From: Cystobacterineae bacterium
Lineage (GTDB): Bacteria > Myxococcota > Myxococcia > Myxococcales > Myxococcaceae
Direction: 5' to 3'
Assembly: GCA_009781495.1 (NCBI GenBank)
Contig: WQYA01000001.1
Span: 1 to 64,000, forward strand
DNA: 64,000 bases
Below, one piece after another: positions 43,520 to 52,487 of the stretch (positions are counted from its first letter, which is position 1; each line of letters opens with the position of its first letter). The notes below the pieces were generated by a model. It was not told the DNA's origin and ran no database searches. It worked only from the letters and a program-made list of their open reading frames with translations. A program made the position numbers and the translations under genes.

Positions 43520-44331
43520 GAGAAAAACTTAAGTGCGCTTTTCTGGCCATTGCTAATGGCGTCGACAAGCAGTCCGCGCAGGTTGGAAACAGTTCCTCTG
43601 AAGGCCTCATAATATTTTTGGCGATCCGTGGTATGGATGATGGCCGGGAATATGCCTGCACGCAGAAGGATGAGGTTGGAGAGCATTCTACCGACGGAGC
43701 CGGAGTATTCGGTGAAGGGGAAGATTTGGATGAGTTGGAATTGGAGTTGCGCGGATTGAGCGATGGGGTGCAAGTCGACAAACTCGCGTTCTGCCGCATA
43801 TTCGACGAGCTTTTCGAGGCGTGCTGAAATTTTAGAAGGCTGGGAAATTTCGTGGGAATAGGTGCGGTGCAAAGGCATGTCTCTGCGGAACCCGGCTTTG
43901 TCTTTTGAAGATTCGCGCTCCTTACGTTCTCTGCGTTCGGTTGCGATGCGAGCAGCTTGCGCCTGCGGTGTATTGCCGGACAACAAGTCGTGGATGTGTC
44001 GGATGAGGGGCAAATGAACAGAGGCGCTGGGTTTTGCAGGCGTTGTTTTGGCTTCCTGGCAGATGAAGTCAATGCAGGCCATGTGGTTGCGAATGCCCAG
44101 AATGGCCGCAATCATCGTCGCTTCATAGGGGGAAGCGCTGTTGGTTTTGGCAGCGGCTTCCAATTCTGCGGGTGAATAGACAATCCCGTCGATGGCGCTG
44201 TCGTGATAAATCCACGAGAGCCGCAAGCGTTCCATGAATGTGCGAGCTTGTTCAGGCTGACGCTCTTGCAGCTGTTTGAGTTCCTCGTTGCGTTGCTCAA
44301 TCTCTTTATAAAGTTCCTTCACAGCCTCCAA
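43516..44331 (-). CDS. Fic-fold protein with degenerate catalytic motif
   Basis: The N-terminal part has an inhibitory-helix-like segment HDSAIDGIVYS, matching the S-x-I-E-G type of class II Fic proteins with Asp for Glu. The Fic core motif, normally HPFxEGNGRxxR, reads FPFTEYSGSVGR: the catalytic His is Phe and the phosphate-binding GNGR loop is lost, although the flanking helix (LIQI and MLSNLILLRAG) is preserved. AMPylation is therefore unlikely, and the protein may have kept only binding or a different role. The start is TTG 44331 or GTG 44322, close to a GGAGG. It is 271 residues, with a charged insert (about 130-150). Confidence 0.75.
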   Translation of the reverse strand: MEAVKELYKEIEQRNEELKQLQERQPEQARTFMERLRLSWIYHDSAIDGIVYSPAELEAAAKTNSASPYEATMIAAILGIRNHMACIDFICQEAKTTPAKPSASVHLPLIRHIHDLLSGNTPQAQAARIATERRERKERESSKDKAGFRRDMPLHRTYSHEISQPSKISARLEKLVEYAAEREFVDLHPIAQSAQLQFQLIQIFPFTEYSGSVGRMLSNLILLRAGIFPAIIHTTDRQKYYEAFRGTVSNLRGLLVDAISNGQKSALKFFS

Positions 44332-44595
44332 GTTTAAAGATTTTGCAAGGATTTCGCCACGGTAATATATCTAACAAGTTGATTTTTAAAATGAAATTAT
44401 TGACTTTTTACAAAGGAGCCGTGGTTTTAGAAAGAAGGTTTTAGGGGCGTAGGGGGGCAGGGTTAGGCGTCCGTTTATTTTGTTATTGAAGGGCCACCGC
44501 CAGGCTATTGGCGGGCTACAAATGGGCGAGGTGATGGATTCAATGAATTGTCAATCTCCTTGTTTTGGGCTAGAGCGCATGGAGTGGAAAAGCCC

Positions 44596-44961
44596 ATGGC
44601 CAAAATACTTGTTGTCGATGATGATCAAGCGCAAGCTCTGTTGATTTCAAGCTATTTAAGCAAACACGGCTATACAGTCGTAGCGGCGTTTGATCCGGTT
44701 GAAGGGATGAAGCAGTTGCTTGCGAACGACTTTCAGCTGGTGATTACGGATTTGATGATGCCGCACATCGATGGGATTTCTTTTGCCGAAAAAATCCACG
44801 CCATTGAGCGCATGAAGGATTTGCCGATTATTATGGTGACAGCCTATCCATCGGAAGAGCTTTCGGAGAAGAGCATGCGCCGAGGCATTGCATTAATACT
44901 CTCAAAGCCCATCAACCTTTCCAAGCTTCGGGACTTGGTTGGTTTTTCAACGGGCGCCTGA
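44596..44961 (+). CDS. Stand-alone response-regulator receiver protein
   Basis: CheY-like single receiver domain of 121 residues. The acidic pocket VVDDD (8-10), the phospho-acceptor Asp52 in ITDLMMP, Thr82 in VTAYP and Lys104 in LSKPI are all present. No output domain and no histidine kinase are nearby, so it is an orphan. The ATG at 44596 gives the conserved MAKILVVDDD start. The gap 44332-44595 contains a small hairpin (44497-44514) and a TTGACT at 44400-44405 without a good -10 partner. Confidence 0.93.
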   Translation: MAKILVVDDDQAQALLISSYLSKHGYTVVAAFDPVEGMKQLLANDFQLVITDLMMPHIDGISFAEKIHAIERMKDLPIIMVTAYPSEELSEKSMRRGIALILSKPINLSKLRDLVGFSTGA

Positions 44962-45040
44962 GGGGGCATGGGGGTGCCCCGTCATGAGGTGAGCTTCGCA
45001 ATGGTGGGCTGTCCTCGTGCGGGTTGAATAGGGTATTTTC

Positions 45041-45880
45041 TCAAATTCGGCGTTTGCTGGCTTTGCGTTGATCAGGGGTTGCAGAGGGGAATTCGACCCA
45101 ATCGCAAACATGGCAGATGCGGCTGAAGATGCGTTCGCCAATGCGCTCAACCAGCAAGTGGGGCTCTTTGCCTTTTTCCCAAAGCTCGCTGCTGGAAACA
45201 TAGTTGGCGGGCTTTTGTGGGGGGGCCAGGGTGCCCAGAGAATAGTTGGTTGCAAACAAGGTGGGTTTTTTCTCGTTATAGCGACGTGAAATCAGCTCAT
45301 CCAAGGTTTCAAGCTCAAAAGGGCTGAGTCGGCCTTTGCCCAACTCGTCGATGGCGAGCAAGTCTGCCTGGGCGAGGGGGTTAATAATTTCCCCGCCGCT
45401 TTTTCCTTCTTGGAAGCCGCGGCGGATGGCGGCATAGAGCAAAGAAATTTCAATATAAGAAGCCCTCACGCCAAACTCTAGAATGAGCTGTCGCAGGCTG
45501 GCCGCCAACAGGTGTGTTTTGCCAGTCCCGACGGGCCCAGACAGCAAAAACCCGCGTGGGACAGGGGGCTGGGAGGCATACATTTTCGCCATTTCCAAGG
45601 CGCGGCTTTGCTCATCGTTTTTGGGCCTATAGTCGCCAAAGGAGACGTTTTGAAACAGGGGGGGAATTTTGGCTGCGGCCAGCAGCGAAGCCCTGTGCAG
45701 CAGTTGGCGTTTTTTGCAGGGCCTGGCTTCCTCATAGACGCGTCCATGGAGTTTTTGTTGGGTGAGCAACAAACCGGAGCCTCTGCAATGTTGACATTGC
45801 TCAATGGCCTCTTTGAGGCGAAGGAGATCCGCCTCCTTGTCAACAGAAAACCCCTGAGTATGGCACTGCATATCCGGCAT
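45041..45880 (-). CDS. DnaC/IstB-like AAA+ ATPase, probable helicase loader
   Basis: AAA+ protein with Walker A GPVGTGKTH, Walker B LLAIDELGKG and sensor I FATNYSLG, arranged as in DnaC/DnaI helicase loaders and IstB. A Cys-rich N-terminus (CQHC, then CKK) precedes it, as in many members. The ATG at 45880, two codons after the upstream stop, gives 279 residues; the same frame is open for 94 more codons through the neighbouring gene, where its sequence is not protein-like. With no transposase nearby a loader for replicative DnaB fits better than IstB. Operon with the 218-residue protein. Confidence 0.83.
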   Translation of the reverse strand: MPDMQCHTQGFSVDKEADLLRLKEAIEQCQHCRGSGLLLTQQKLHGRVYEEARPCKKRQLLHRASLLAAAKIPPLFQNVSFGDYRPKNDEQSRALEMAKMYASQPPVPRGFLLSGPVGTGKTHLLAASLRQLILEFGVRASYIEISLLYAAIRRGFQEGKSGGEIINPLAQADLLAIDELGKGRLSPFELETLDELISRRYNEKKPTLFATNYSLGTLAPPQKPANYVSSSELWEKGKEPHLLVERIGERIFSRICHVCDWVEFPSATPDQRKASKRRI

Positions 45881-45884
45881 GTCT

Positions 45885-46541
45885 TCAGCCCCAGTTGCGG
45901 ATTCCAAAACGTTGTTTGAAGACGAATGCCAAAAAAAAGCGCCATTGCTCTTTGGCTGCCTCCAAGGACAAGGCTTCTCGCGTTTTGGCAAGCTGTCGTG
46001 TTTCTTCCAAGAGTTTTTTCTTCTCCTCTTGGGGAAGTGCGTGGGCGAGGACAAAAATGGCCAATATTTCTTGGTGCATGGCCTGGTGAATGTCGGCGGG
46101 TTTTCCAAGGTGTTCAAGGAGCCTGGAAGTTGTTTTTGGGGCCCAGGGGTGTTTTTTGGCAAAGCTTAGGAGTTGTTTTTTCAGGCGTTGGTGTCTTGTT
46201 TGCGCATAGGCCTCTGCGTTTTCATCGGTGGTTTCGGTATGGGTTGAAGGGACAGGCTGTGTGTGAATGCGCAAATAGCGGGCAATTTCACTTTCGACAT
46301 GGCGGCGGCATGTGCGAAGTGAAGGCAAGGAGAGGGTTTCATCTTGTTTGAGTCCTGTGAGGCGCGACTCAAAGCAGCGCCGCATGCCACGCGCAACCAC
46401 CTCGAAGGGGACTTGGGTTGAAGCCCAAAGCTCCAACAATTCTGCATCCAAAGGCGAGAGAGCGGCCCCGTGGCCGCGCAAAAAACAGAAGAGGGCCTGG
46501 ACTTGTTCATGGAAGCTGGCGTTTTTGGGCAGTTGACTCAT
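45885..46541 (-). CDS. Unknown protein upstream of the helicase-loader gene
   Basis: 218 residues, mostly helical and charged, with no membrane segment and no motif I recognise. The first 80 residues (HEQVQALFCFLRGHGAALS, then LELWASTQVPFEVVARGMRR) look like a winged-helix or DnaD-like domain in length and pattern, but this is only a resemblance. A Glu/Lys-rich second half includes EEKKKLLEETRQ. It ends four bases before the loader start, so the two are translated together and may act together in primosome assembly. Confidence 0.6.
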   Translation of the reverse strand: MSQLPKNASFHEQVQALFCFLRGHGAALSPLDAELLELWASTQVPFEVVARGMRRCFESRLTGLKQDETLSLPSLRTCRRHVESEIARYLRIHTQPVPSTHTETTDENAEAYAQTRHQRLKKQLLSFAKKHPWAPKTTSRLLEHLGKPADIHQAMHQEILAIFVLAHALPQEEKKKLLEETRQLAKTREALSLEAAKEQWRFFLAFVFKQRFGIRNWG

Positions 46542-46594
46542 GGAAGGGACTTGACAGCGTAGGCGTTTGGGGTTTAGCTGCGCGGCGTTTTATG

Positions 46595-46666
46595 GGGTCC
46601 TTAGCTCAGGGGTAGAGCGCTACCTTGACACGGTAGAGGTCGGTGGTTCGAAACCACCAGGACCCA
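46595..46666 (+). tRNA. tRNA-Val (GAC)
   Basis: Cloverleaf with acceptor GGGTCCT/AGGACCC, D arm GCTC-AGGGGTA-GAGC, anticodon stem CTACC/GGTAG with loop TTGACAC giving anticodon GAC, T arm GGTGG-TTCGAAA-CCACC and discriminator A. CCA is not encoded. Confidence 0.95.
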
Positions 46667-46743
46667 TTGCTCTTTGTTTGGTCCGGCGGCAAAATTCTGG
46701 CTTTGCCGCTTTTATTTTGTCCTTTGCTCAATAGAGTCTGCAT

Positions 46744-48666
46744 ATGGTTGTTGTGACACTTTTGGATGGAAGCCAAAAACACATAGCGCGTGGGGCCTCC
46801 ATTTTCGAGTTTATTCAAACCCACATAGGCCCTGGCCTGGCCAAAGCGGCTGTGTTTGCACGTTATAACGGCAAGGACGTGGATTTGTCTTTCAAACTCG
46901 AAGAAGACGGGCAACTGGGTGTTTTCACGGACAAGACGCCCGAAGCTTTGGAAGTGGCCCGCCATGATGCGGCCCACATTGTCGCGGATGCTGTGCAGCG
47001 TTTGTTTCCTGGGACGCAAGTGACGCTGGGGCCCCCCATTGAGGAGGGTTTCTATTATGACTTTTTCCGTGACAAGCCCTTTTCTCCGGAAGAGTTGGAG
47101 CAGATTGAGGCGAAGGCGAATGAGATTGTTGCCGAGAAGCAGCCTTTTATATGCCGGCAAGTGAGTGTTGAAGAAGCCCTGGCTTTGTTTGAAAGCAAGA
47201 AGGAAACGTTTAAGCTAGAAATTATCCACGATATTGTAGCCAAGGGGGCTAAGGAATTAACCCTCTACCGCCATGGGGAATGGGTAGATTTTTGTTTAGG
47301 CCCCCATGGGCCTTCGACGGCGAAGGTAGGGGTTATTAAAATTTTAAGCTCTTCAGGGGCCTATTGGCGCGGGGACTCCAGCAAGCCCATGTTGCAGCGC
47401 ATTTATGGGACGTCGTTTTTTGAGAAGAAGGCCTTGGAGGCTTGGCTGAAACAGCAGGAGGAAGCCAAGAAGAGAGACCACCGCAGGCTGGGCAAGGAGC
47501 TCGACTTATTCCATTTCCACGCCACAGCCCCGGGGGCTGCCTTCTGGTCCGCGAAGGGGACGACGCTTTATAACACCCTCAGCCATTTTATGCGCAAGCT
47601 GGTGCGCGAAGCCGGTTATGTAGAAGTGAAAACCCCGCTGCTGTTTCACAAGAGTTTGTGGGAGCAGTCCGGGCACTGGGGGAAATACCGGGAGAACATG
47701 TTTCTTGTTATGGACGATGAGACGGGAGAGCACAGTCTGTCGCTCAAACCGATGAATTGTCCTTCGCACCACTTGTTTTTCGGGTTTAAGCGCCGAAGCT
47801 ACCGCGAGTTGCCGATGCGGCTGTGGACGCAGGACGTGTTGCACCGCAACGAGCCCACGGGGGCCTTGGGGGGGTTAACGCGCGTACGCCAATTTTGTCA
47901 GGACGATGCGCACATTTATTTGGCGCAAAGCCAGCTGATAAGCGAAGTCAAAGGCTTTGTACAGCTGCTGGACAAAGCCTACCGTGCCTTTGGCTTAAGC
48001 TATGAAGCTAAGTTTGCGACAAGGCCCGCTCAACGTTTAGGGGACGAGGGGATGTGGGATAGGGCGGAAGCAGGCCTAAGGGATGCCCTAGAGGGTTTAG
48101 GGCTTTCCTATACCCTCAAGGAGGGCGACGGGGCCTTTTATGGGCCGAAGTTGGACTTTGATGTTTCGGATGCCATTGGCCGCAAGTGGCAGTTGGGGAC
48201 TTTGCAACTGGACTATGCAGCGGCGGAGCGTTTCGACTTAAGCTTTGTAGGTGAAGACAACAGCGAGCACCGCCCTGTGGTTTTGCACCGTGCTGTTTTT
48301 GGCTCCTTTGAGCGTTTTGTCGCCATTTTGGTGGAGCACTATGCGGGAGCTTTCCCGCTGTGGCTGGCGCCCGTACAGGCCGTATTTGTAACCGTAGCCG
48401 ACCGACATTTGCCCTATGCGCATTCTCTTCGCGAGCAGTTGGCAGCGGAGGGGTTTCGCATAGAGGTAGACGAGCGCAGCATGACGCTCAACGCCAAAAT
48501 TCGCGACGCGCAGTTGCAGAAAATTCCGTTGGCTCTCGTCGTTGGGGACAAGGAAGCGCAAAGCCATTCTGTTGCCCCTCGCCGCCACGGTGGGGAGGAC
48601 TTGAAGTCCATGAGTTTTGAAAACTTTGTATTGCTGCTTCGCAAAGAAGCGCAGATGCCTGGCTAG
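46744..48666 (+). CDS. thrS: Threonyl-tRNA synthetase
   Basis: Charges tRNA-Thr and edits mischarged serine. Domains in order: TGS (1-62), editing/SAD domain with HDAAH (His74, His78), the class II catalytic core with zinc ligands in MNCPSHH and the downstream HRAVFGS, motif 2 [21 protein letters not shown], and the C-terminal anticodon-binding domain with [10 protein letters not shown]. The usual NCPGH is NCPSHH here. Full length at 640 residues. It lies 77 bases after the tRNA-Val gene. Confidence 0.96.
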   Translation: MVVVTLLDGSQKHIARGASIFEFIQTHIGPGLAKAAVFARYNGKDVDLSFKLEEDGQLGVFTDKTPEALEVARHDAAHIVADAVQRLFPGTQVTLGPPIEEGFYYDFFRDKPFSPEELEQIEAKANEIVAEKQPFICRQVSVEEALALFESKKETFKLEIIHDIVAKGAKELTLYRHGEWVDFCLGPHGPSTAKVGVIKILSSSGAYWRGDSSKPMLQRIYGTSFFEKKALEAWLKQQEEAKKRDHRRLGKELDLFHFHATAPGAAFWSAKGTTLYNTLSHFMRKLVREAGYVEVKTPLLFHKSLWEQSGHWGKYRENMFLVMDDETGEHSLSLKPMNCPSHHLFFGFKRRSYRELPMRLWTQDVLHRNEPTGALGGLTRVRQFCQDDAHIYLAQSQLISEVKGFVQLLDKAYRAFGLSYEAKFATRPAQRLGDEGMWDRAEAGLRDALEGLGLSYTLKEGDGAFYGPKLDFDVSDAIGRKWQLGTLQLDYAAAERFDLSFVGEDNSEHRPVVLHRAVFGSFERFVAILVEHYAGAFPLWLAPVQAVFVTVADRHLPYAHSLREQLAAEGFRIEVDERSMTLNAKIRDAQLQKIPLALVVGDKEAQSHSVAPRRHGGEDLKSMSFENFVLLLRKEAQMPG

Positions 48667-48796
48667 AGCCCCCCCATGGGCAATTGCACATCCTCCTTAT
48701 GACGTATATACCTCGGCTTTTTAGGGGGCTAGAAGAGGGGATGTGGGACAACAGCAACGCTTTCATTGAAGAAGCAAGAGAAAGAAGGGAAAGAAC

Positions 48797-49054
48797 GTGA
48801 AGAAAATTCAAAAGGGCCGAAAATTCCGCCGCGGGCAAGGTATGACCGAATATATTATTATTGTTGCGCTGATTGCGATTGCTGCCATTGGTGTCATCTC
48901 CTTGTTTGGCAACAACATCCGCAACCTCTTCGGTATGGCTACCGACTCGCTGTCGGGCGACATGGCCGTTAAGCAACGTGCCATCAAATCCGGGAAGGCT
49001 TTGGAGAACAAGGACATGAGTAACTTTGGCGAAAACAACAGTCCGAATGGCTAA
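48797..49054 (+). CDS. Flp/Tad-type pilin
   Basis: 85-residue precursor of the major Flp pilin. A short basic leader (KKIQKGRKFRRGQG) is followed by the processing site G|MTEY with Glu+4-type residue and a 20-residue hydrophobic helix (IIIVALIAIAAIGVISLF), then a polar tail. This is the expected substrate of the CpaA-like peptidase at 29989-30507 and of the secretin/ATPase cluster, from which it is separated by 13 kb. The start is GTG 48797 after AGGGAAAG. A terminator follows, so it is its own transcription unit. Confidence 0.88.
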   Translation: MKKIQKGRKFRRGQGMTEYIIIVALIAIAAIGVISLFGNNIRNLFGMATDSLSGDMAVKQRAIKSGKALENKDMSNFGENNSPNG

Positions 49055-49078
49055 ACCCTTGATGGACATGTGCCTCCC

Positions 49079-49115
49079 AAACCCATCTTCCATGGTTGCG
49101 AGGGTGGGTTTTTTC
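49079..49115 (+). terminator. Rho-independent terminator after the pilin gene
   Basis: AAACCCA (49079-49085) pairs with TGGGTTT (49105-49111), followed by T residues. The 19-base loop can pair further internally. It makes upstream starts of the next gene unlikely. Confidence 0.65.
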
Positions 49116-49135
49116 TATACCTAAAAAAAGCAGGC

Positions 49136-50110
49136 ATGCCTTTTCCCTCCCCCCCCCCTGTTTCGGAGAGGCCTTCGGGTTTTCAGCAGGTACTCCGTGA
49201 ATGCCTTGAGCGGCGGCGTGTTTTGCTGTCGACGACGGAGGTTTGGCGTTGGGTGGATGGTGAAATAGAGGACCTGGTGGTGGAGGTATACGGTAGGGTA
49301 GCGGTAGCCAGTTTTTTTTCGCCATGGGTGCAGGCCGACAAGGAAGCCCTGTGGGGGGCCATGCAGGCGCTGTTCCCCTTGGAGGCCATATGGGAGAAGC
49401 GCCGCCCCAAAGAGGCCCGTGTGCTGGCGAATACGCAGTTGTCCGAGTTGGCGCCTTCCTCCCCTGCCTGGGGGGGTTATAGCGAGGCATTTAGGGTAGA
49501 AGAGGAGGGGCTTAGCTTTGAAATACGTCCAGGCAACGGCCTATCCGTAGGGCTTTATGTGGATGCGCGTAAGGCCCGGCGTTTTATACGTACCCACGCT
49601 ATGCACAAGCGGGTATTAAACCTATTTGCCTACACCTGTGGTTTTGGTTTAGCGGCGCGTAGGGGGGGCGCCATAGAGGTGGTGAACATAGACATTTCCA
49701 AGCACTGTTTAGAGTGGGGCAAGCAAAACCTCCGGCACAATGGCATAGAGCCTCTTCCGGGGGAGTTTTGGGCGGCCGAAGTATTTTCTGCTTTGCGCAG
49801 GCTTGCCGGGGGGGGGCGGCGTTTTGAGTTAATTGTTTTGGACCCCCCCTCTTTTTCGAGTGTAGGCAAGCGTCGGCTTCGCATAGCGGACGACTATAGG
49901 CAGTTGGTGAGCCTATGTGCAGCGTTGTTGGAGCCGGGGGGGGTACTGTTGGCGATGTGCAATGCGCGGTTTGTAGGGCCTGGGGTATTTTCCAAGTGGC
50001 TAGGCGAGGGTTTTAGCGGACAGGGCTATTGTGAGGAGCGTCTGGGGGCGGACATGGACTGTCGGCAGCCCTCCTGGCTAAAGGCGGAAGTTTGGCGCAA
50101 GCTTTCCTGA
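49136..50110 (+). CDS. RlmI-like class I SAM-dependent rRNA methyltransferase
   Basis: Probable 23S rRNA cytosine-C5 methyltransferase of the RlmI/RlmK type. SAM-binding motif I is VLNLFAYTCGFGLAA, motif II is VVNIDISKHCLEWGKQN, and the catalytic-type LDPPSFS is present. The N-terminal part holds a PUA-like beta domain (GEIEDLVVEVYGRVAVASF). The ATG at 49136 follows GCAGG and comes after the pilin terminator, so the longer reading from 49070 is unlikely. The 3' end overlaps the convergent DUF167 gene by 33 bases. Confidence 0.82.
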   Translation: MPFPSPPPVSERPSGFQQVLRECLERRRVLLSTTEVWRWVDGEIEDLVVEVYGRVAVASFFSPWVQADKEALWGAMQALFPLEAIWEKRRPKEARVLANTQLSELAPSSPAWGGYSEAFRVEEEGLSFEIRPGNGLSVGLYVDARKARRFIRTHAMHKRVLNLFAYTCGFGLAARRGGAIEVVNIDISKHCLEWGKQNLRHNGIEPLPGEFWAAEVFSALRRLAGGGRRFELIVLDPPSFSSVGKRRLRIADDYRQLVSLCAALLEPGGVLLAMCNARFVGPGVFSKWLGEGFSGQGYCEERLGADMDCRQPSWLKAEVWRKLS

Positions 50111-50509
50111 GAGCAGGCTGTCCAAGCGCTGGGCCAGCAGAGGGAAGGGGCCGCGCAGCAGCACTTTTTTATGCCGAGAAGCATGGCCTGAGAGCAGATG
50201 GACATCGGTTTTGCGAAGTCCGAAGGCTTGGGCGAGCCATAGGCAGAGGGCCTCATTGGCCTGGTTATCGACGGGGGGTGAGGTGAGGCTGATTTTAATT
50301 TGAGCGTTATGGATACCGACGAAGGCATTACGCGAGGCGCGGGGTTGGATGAGGAGGGACAGCAGCATGCCTTCTGGGGATTCGCAGGCGGCGGGGGGGT
50401 ATGTGGGGGCCGGTTTTTGAGGGGGGGTAGGGGGAGGTTTGAGGGCCATAGGGGGTTTATGCTCAGCGGGGTATTGGCCATAGGGGCTGGTTAGGCAAGT
50501 TATTTCCAT
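50078..50509 (-). CDS. DUF167 (YggU-type) protein
   Basis: The core (from MLLSLLIQPRASRNAFVGIH) matches the small DUF167/UPF0235 family: IKISLTSPPVDNQANEALCLWLAQAF, then VHLLSGHASRHKKVLL. Family function is unknown. It has about 47 extra Pro-rich residues before the core, so the real start may lie inside at the Met near the core; the ATG at 50509 is the longest. Convergent overlap with the methyltransferase. Confidence 0.8.
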   Translation of the reverse strand: MEITCLTSPYGQYPAEHKPPMALKPPPTPPQKPAPTYPPAACESPEGMLLSLLIQPRASRNAFVGIHNAQIKISLTSPPVDNQANEALCLWLAQAFGLRKTDVHLLSGHASRHKKVLLRGPFPLLAQRLDSLLSGKLAPNFRL

Positions 50510-50558
50510 ACAAACTGAGGCGGGCCTAAGCTATTTCCAGTCGAATAAAAAGTAGGTA

Positions 50559-52481
50559 TTGCCGTCAAATATTGGGCTTAGGTTGTGTTATAGGGAGAAG
50601 GCGTTTGACTCAGAGAGCACCGTGAAATTTGGCAACTATCGTCTTATACAAAAAATCGCAACGGGAGGCATGGCCGAGGTTTGGCTTGCGGAGCAGGAGG
50701 GGATTGAGGGATTTTCGCGGAAAGTGGTGGTGAAGCGCATTTTGCCGGCCTTTGCGCAAAACCCGACATTTGTTTCGATGTTTTTGAATGAAGCGCGTGT
50801 AGCCTCGCAGTTGTCGCACCATAACATAGTCCACATTAACGACTTAGGGGAGCGTGACGGCGAATATTTTTTGGCCATGGAATACATACACGGCCGCGAC
50901 TTGGGCCGAGTCATGCATCGTTCTTTGGAGATGGAGCGTTGGGTGACGCCTGGGGTGGCATTGCGGATGGTTGCCGACGCATGTGCCGGCCTTTATTATG
51001 CGCATACTCGGGAGGATGCGCAGGGGCGTCCATTGGGGCTTGTGCACCGCGACATTTCCGCGCAGAACATATTGGTGAGCTTTAACGGCTCCGTCAAGCT
51101 GGTTGATTTTGGCATAGCGAAGGCGGCCAACCAGTCCACGGGGACGCAGACGGGCATGGTGAAGGGGAAGTTTGCTTATATGTCGCCGGAGCAAGCTGCA
51201 GGCCATGCATTGGATGCGCGCGCGGACATTTTTTCTTTAGGGTTGGTTTTATATGAGTTGTTGACAGCCATACGTCCGCTGAAGCGAGACAGCGATTTGG
51301 CGACTTGGCAGGCTGCGACGCGGGCGGAGATACTCAAGCCTTCGGAAGTGGCCAATGTCAGTCGGCAGTTGGACACCCTCGTCATGAATGCTTTGGCCAA
51401 AAAAGCTGATGACCGCTATGCAGACGCCAGTGCTTTCCAAATGGCCATTGAAGAATACCTTGTTGGGAATGGCCTTTTGGTGACCTCCTTGCAGATTGCG
51501 GATTTGTTGACGGAACTGTTTCCGGAGTGGTTGGAAGAGAAGGCTTTGCTGGGGGCCAACCTTTCTCAAGGGCAGGGACAAAAGGCAGGCGCCCTTTCCA
51601 GAACCGCTTCTGCCCGTTCAGGGAATGGCAGATTGCGTGAGCAGACAGAGGACATGGAGGCTGGCGCCTTGCAGCAGGTGGGGGTGTCTGAAACTCTGCG
51701 CTCGAAGAGCGTACGGATACGAGGGAAGGAACAGAAGAAGGAAGCCATAGGCTCACTGGCCCACGAGGTGACGCCCATAGAAGACAGGGTTGTTTCGAGC
51801 AGGGAAGGGCGTGCGTTGGGGGTGAACAAGAAGGGCATGCCTATGGCTTCAAAGCTGGGGGGGGGGGTACCCATATTTTTAAGGTTTTGGAGAGGCATGC
51901 GTCTTTCTTCGAAGCTTTGGGTAGGGGGAGGTATTATAGGGTTGTTGGTGTTGATGGTGGTATTAGGGTTTATTTTTGGGGCCCCCCCGGAAGCATTGCC
52001 TCCTGGCGCGCCTCTTTATTTGAGCATTTCAACCACCCCGCCCACGCAGGTTTATGTTTTGCGAGGGGAGAGGGGGAAGCGGGTTTATATGGGGGCGACG
52101 CCCCTGGAGAGGCGTCCTGGGGTTGTGGCAGGAGAGAAGCTGTTGTTGCTGAACGAGGCGAGCAACATACACTATGAAACAACCCTACCCCTGTTGGCCG
52201 AGGGGGAGGTTTTTGAGTTTGAGAAGAAGTTTGAGGAGGGGCGGCTAAAAATTCTCACCCACCCTGAGCGTATGGAAGGGATGGAAGTATTTCGCAAAGG
52301 TACAGGCAAAGCTTTGGGGATGGTAGGTTTACCCATTCCGCTTTATGAAGGGGCATATGAGCTTGAGTTACGGGGTAAGGCCTTGAAGGAGCCGGTAGCT
52401 TTCAAGGCAGAAGTGAAAGCTGGGAAGAAGATGACGCAAGTGACGGTAGACCTTTCGGACTTTCTGTTAAAGTCGCGCTAA
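50559..52481 (+). CDS. Transmembrane serine/threonine protein kinase with PEGA-like tail
   Basis: Kinase domain with ATGGMAEVW, VVVKRIL, catalytic HRDISAQN (Asp165), DFGIAKA and KFAYMSPEQ. After a linker rich in Ser, Gly and Gln there is one transmembrane helix at about 453-475. The periplasmic tail begins with APLYLSISTTPPTQVYVLRG, followed by MGATPLERRPG, a PEGA-like pattern. The architecture matches the first kinase (20829-22874). The start is TTG 50559, or more conservatively GTG 50622 giving VKFGNYRLI; neither has a strong Shine-Dalgarno. It ends six bases from the convergent MoeB-like gene. Confidence 0.88.
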   Translation: MPSNIGLRLCYREKAFDSESTVKFGNYRLIQKIATGGMAEVWLAEQEGIEGFSRKVVVKRILPAFAQNPTFVSMFLNEARVASQLSHHNIVHINDLGERDGEYFLAMEYIHGRDLGRVMHRSLEMERWVTPGVALRMVADACAGLYYAHTREDAQGRPLGLVHRDISAQNILVSFNGSVKLVDFGIAKAANQSTGTQTGMVKGKFAYMSPEQAAGHALDARADIFSLGLVLYELLTAIRPLKRDSDLATWQAATRAEILKPSEVANVSRQLDTLVMNALAKKADDRYADASAFQMAIEEYLVGNGLLVTSLQIADLLTELFPEWLEEKALLGANLSQGQGQKAGALSRTASARSGNGRLREQTEDMEAGALQQVGVSETLRSKSVRIRGKEQKKEAIGSLAHEVTPIEDRVVSSREGRALGVNKKGMPMASKLGGGVPIFLRFWRGMRLSSKLWVGGGIIGLLVLMVVLGFIFGAPPEALPPGAPLYLSISTTPPTQVYVLRGERGKRVYMGATPLERRPGVVAGEKLLLLNEASNIHYETTLPLLAEGEVFEFEKKFEEGRLKILTHPERMEGMEVFRKGTGKALGMVGLPIPLYEGAYELELRGKALKEPVAFKAEVKAGKKMTQVTVDLSDFLLKSR

Positions 52482-52487
52482 AGCATT

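Noticed and set aside
45881-46162. 94-codon upstream extension of the DnaC-like gene
   Set aside because: It overlaps the neighbouring 218-residue gene in another frame and its sequence is basic and disordered; the start at 45880 fits the overlap with the stop four bases upstream.
48667-48796. Sigma-54 type promoter for the pilin gene
   Set aside because: A GG/GC pair near the thrS end does not have the required 10-base spacing.
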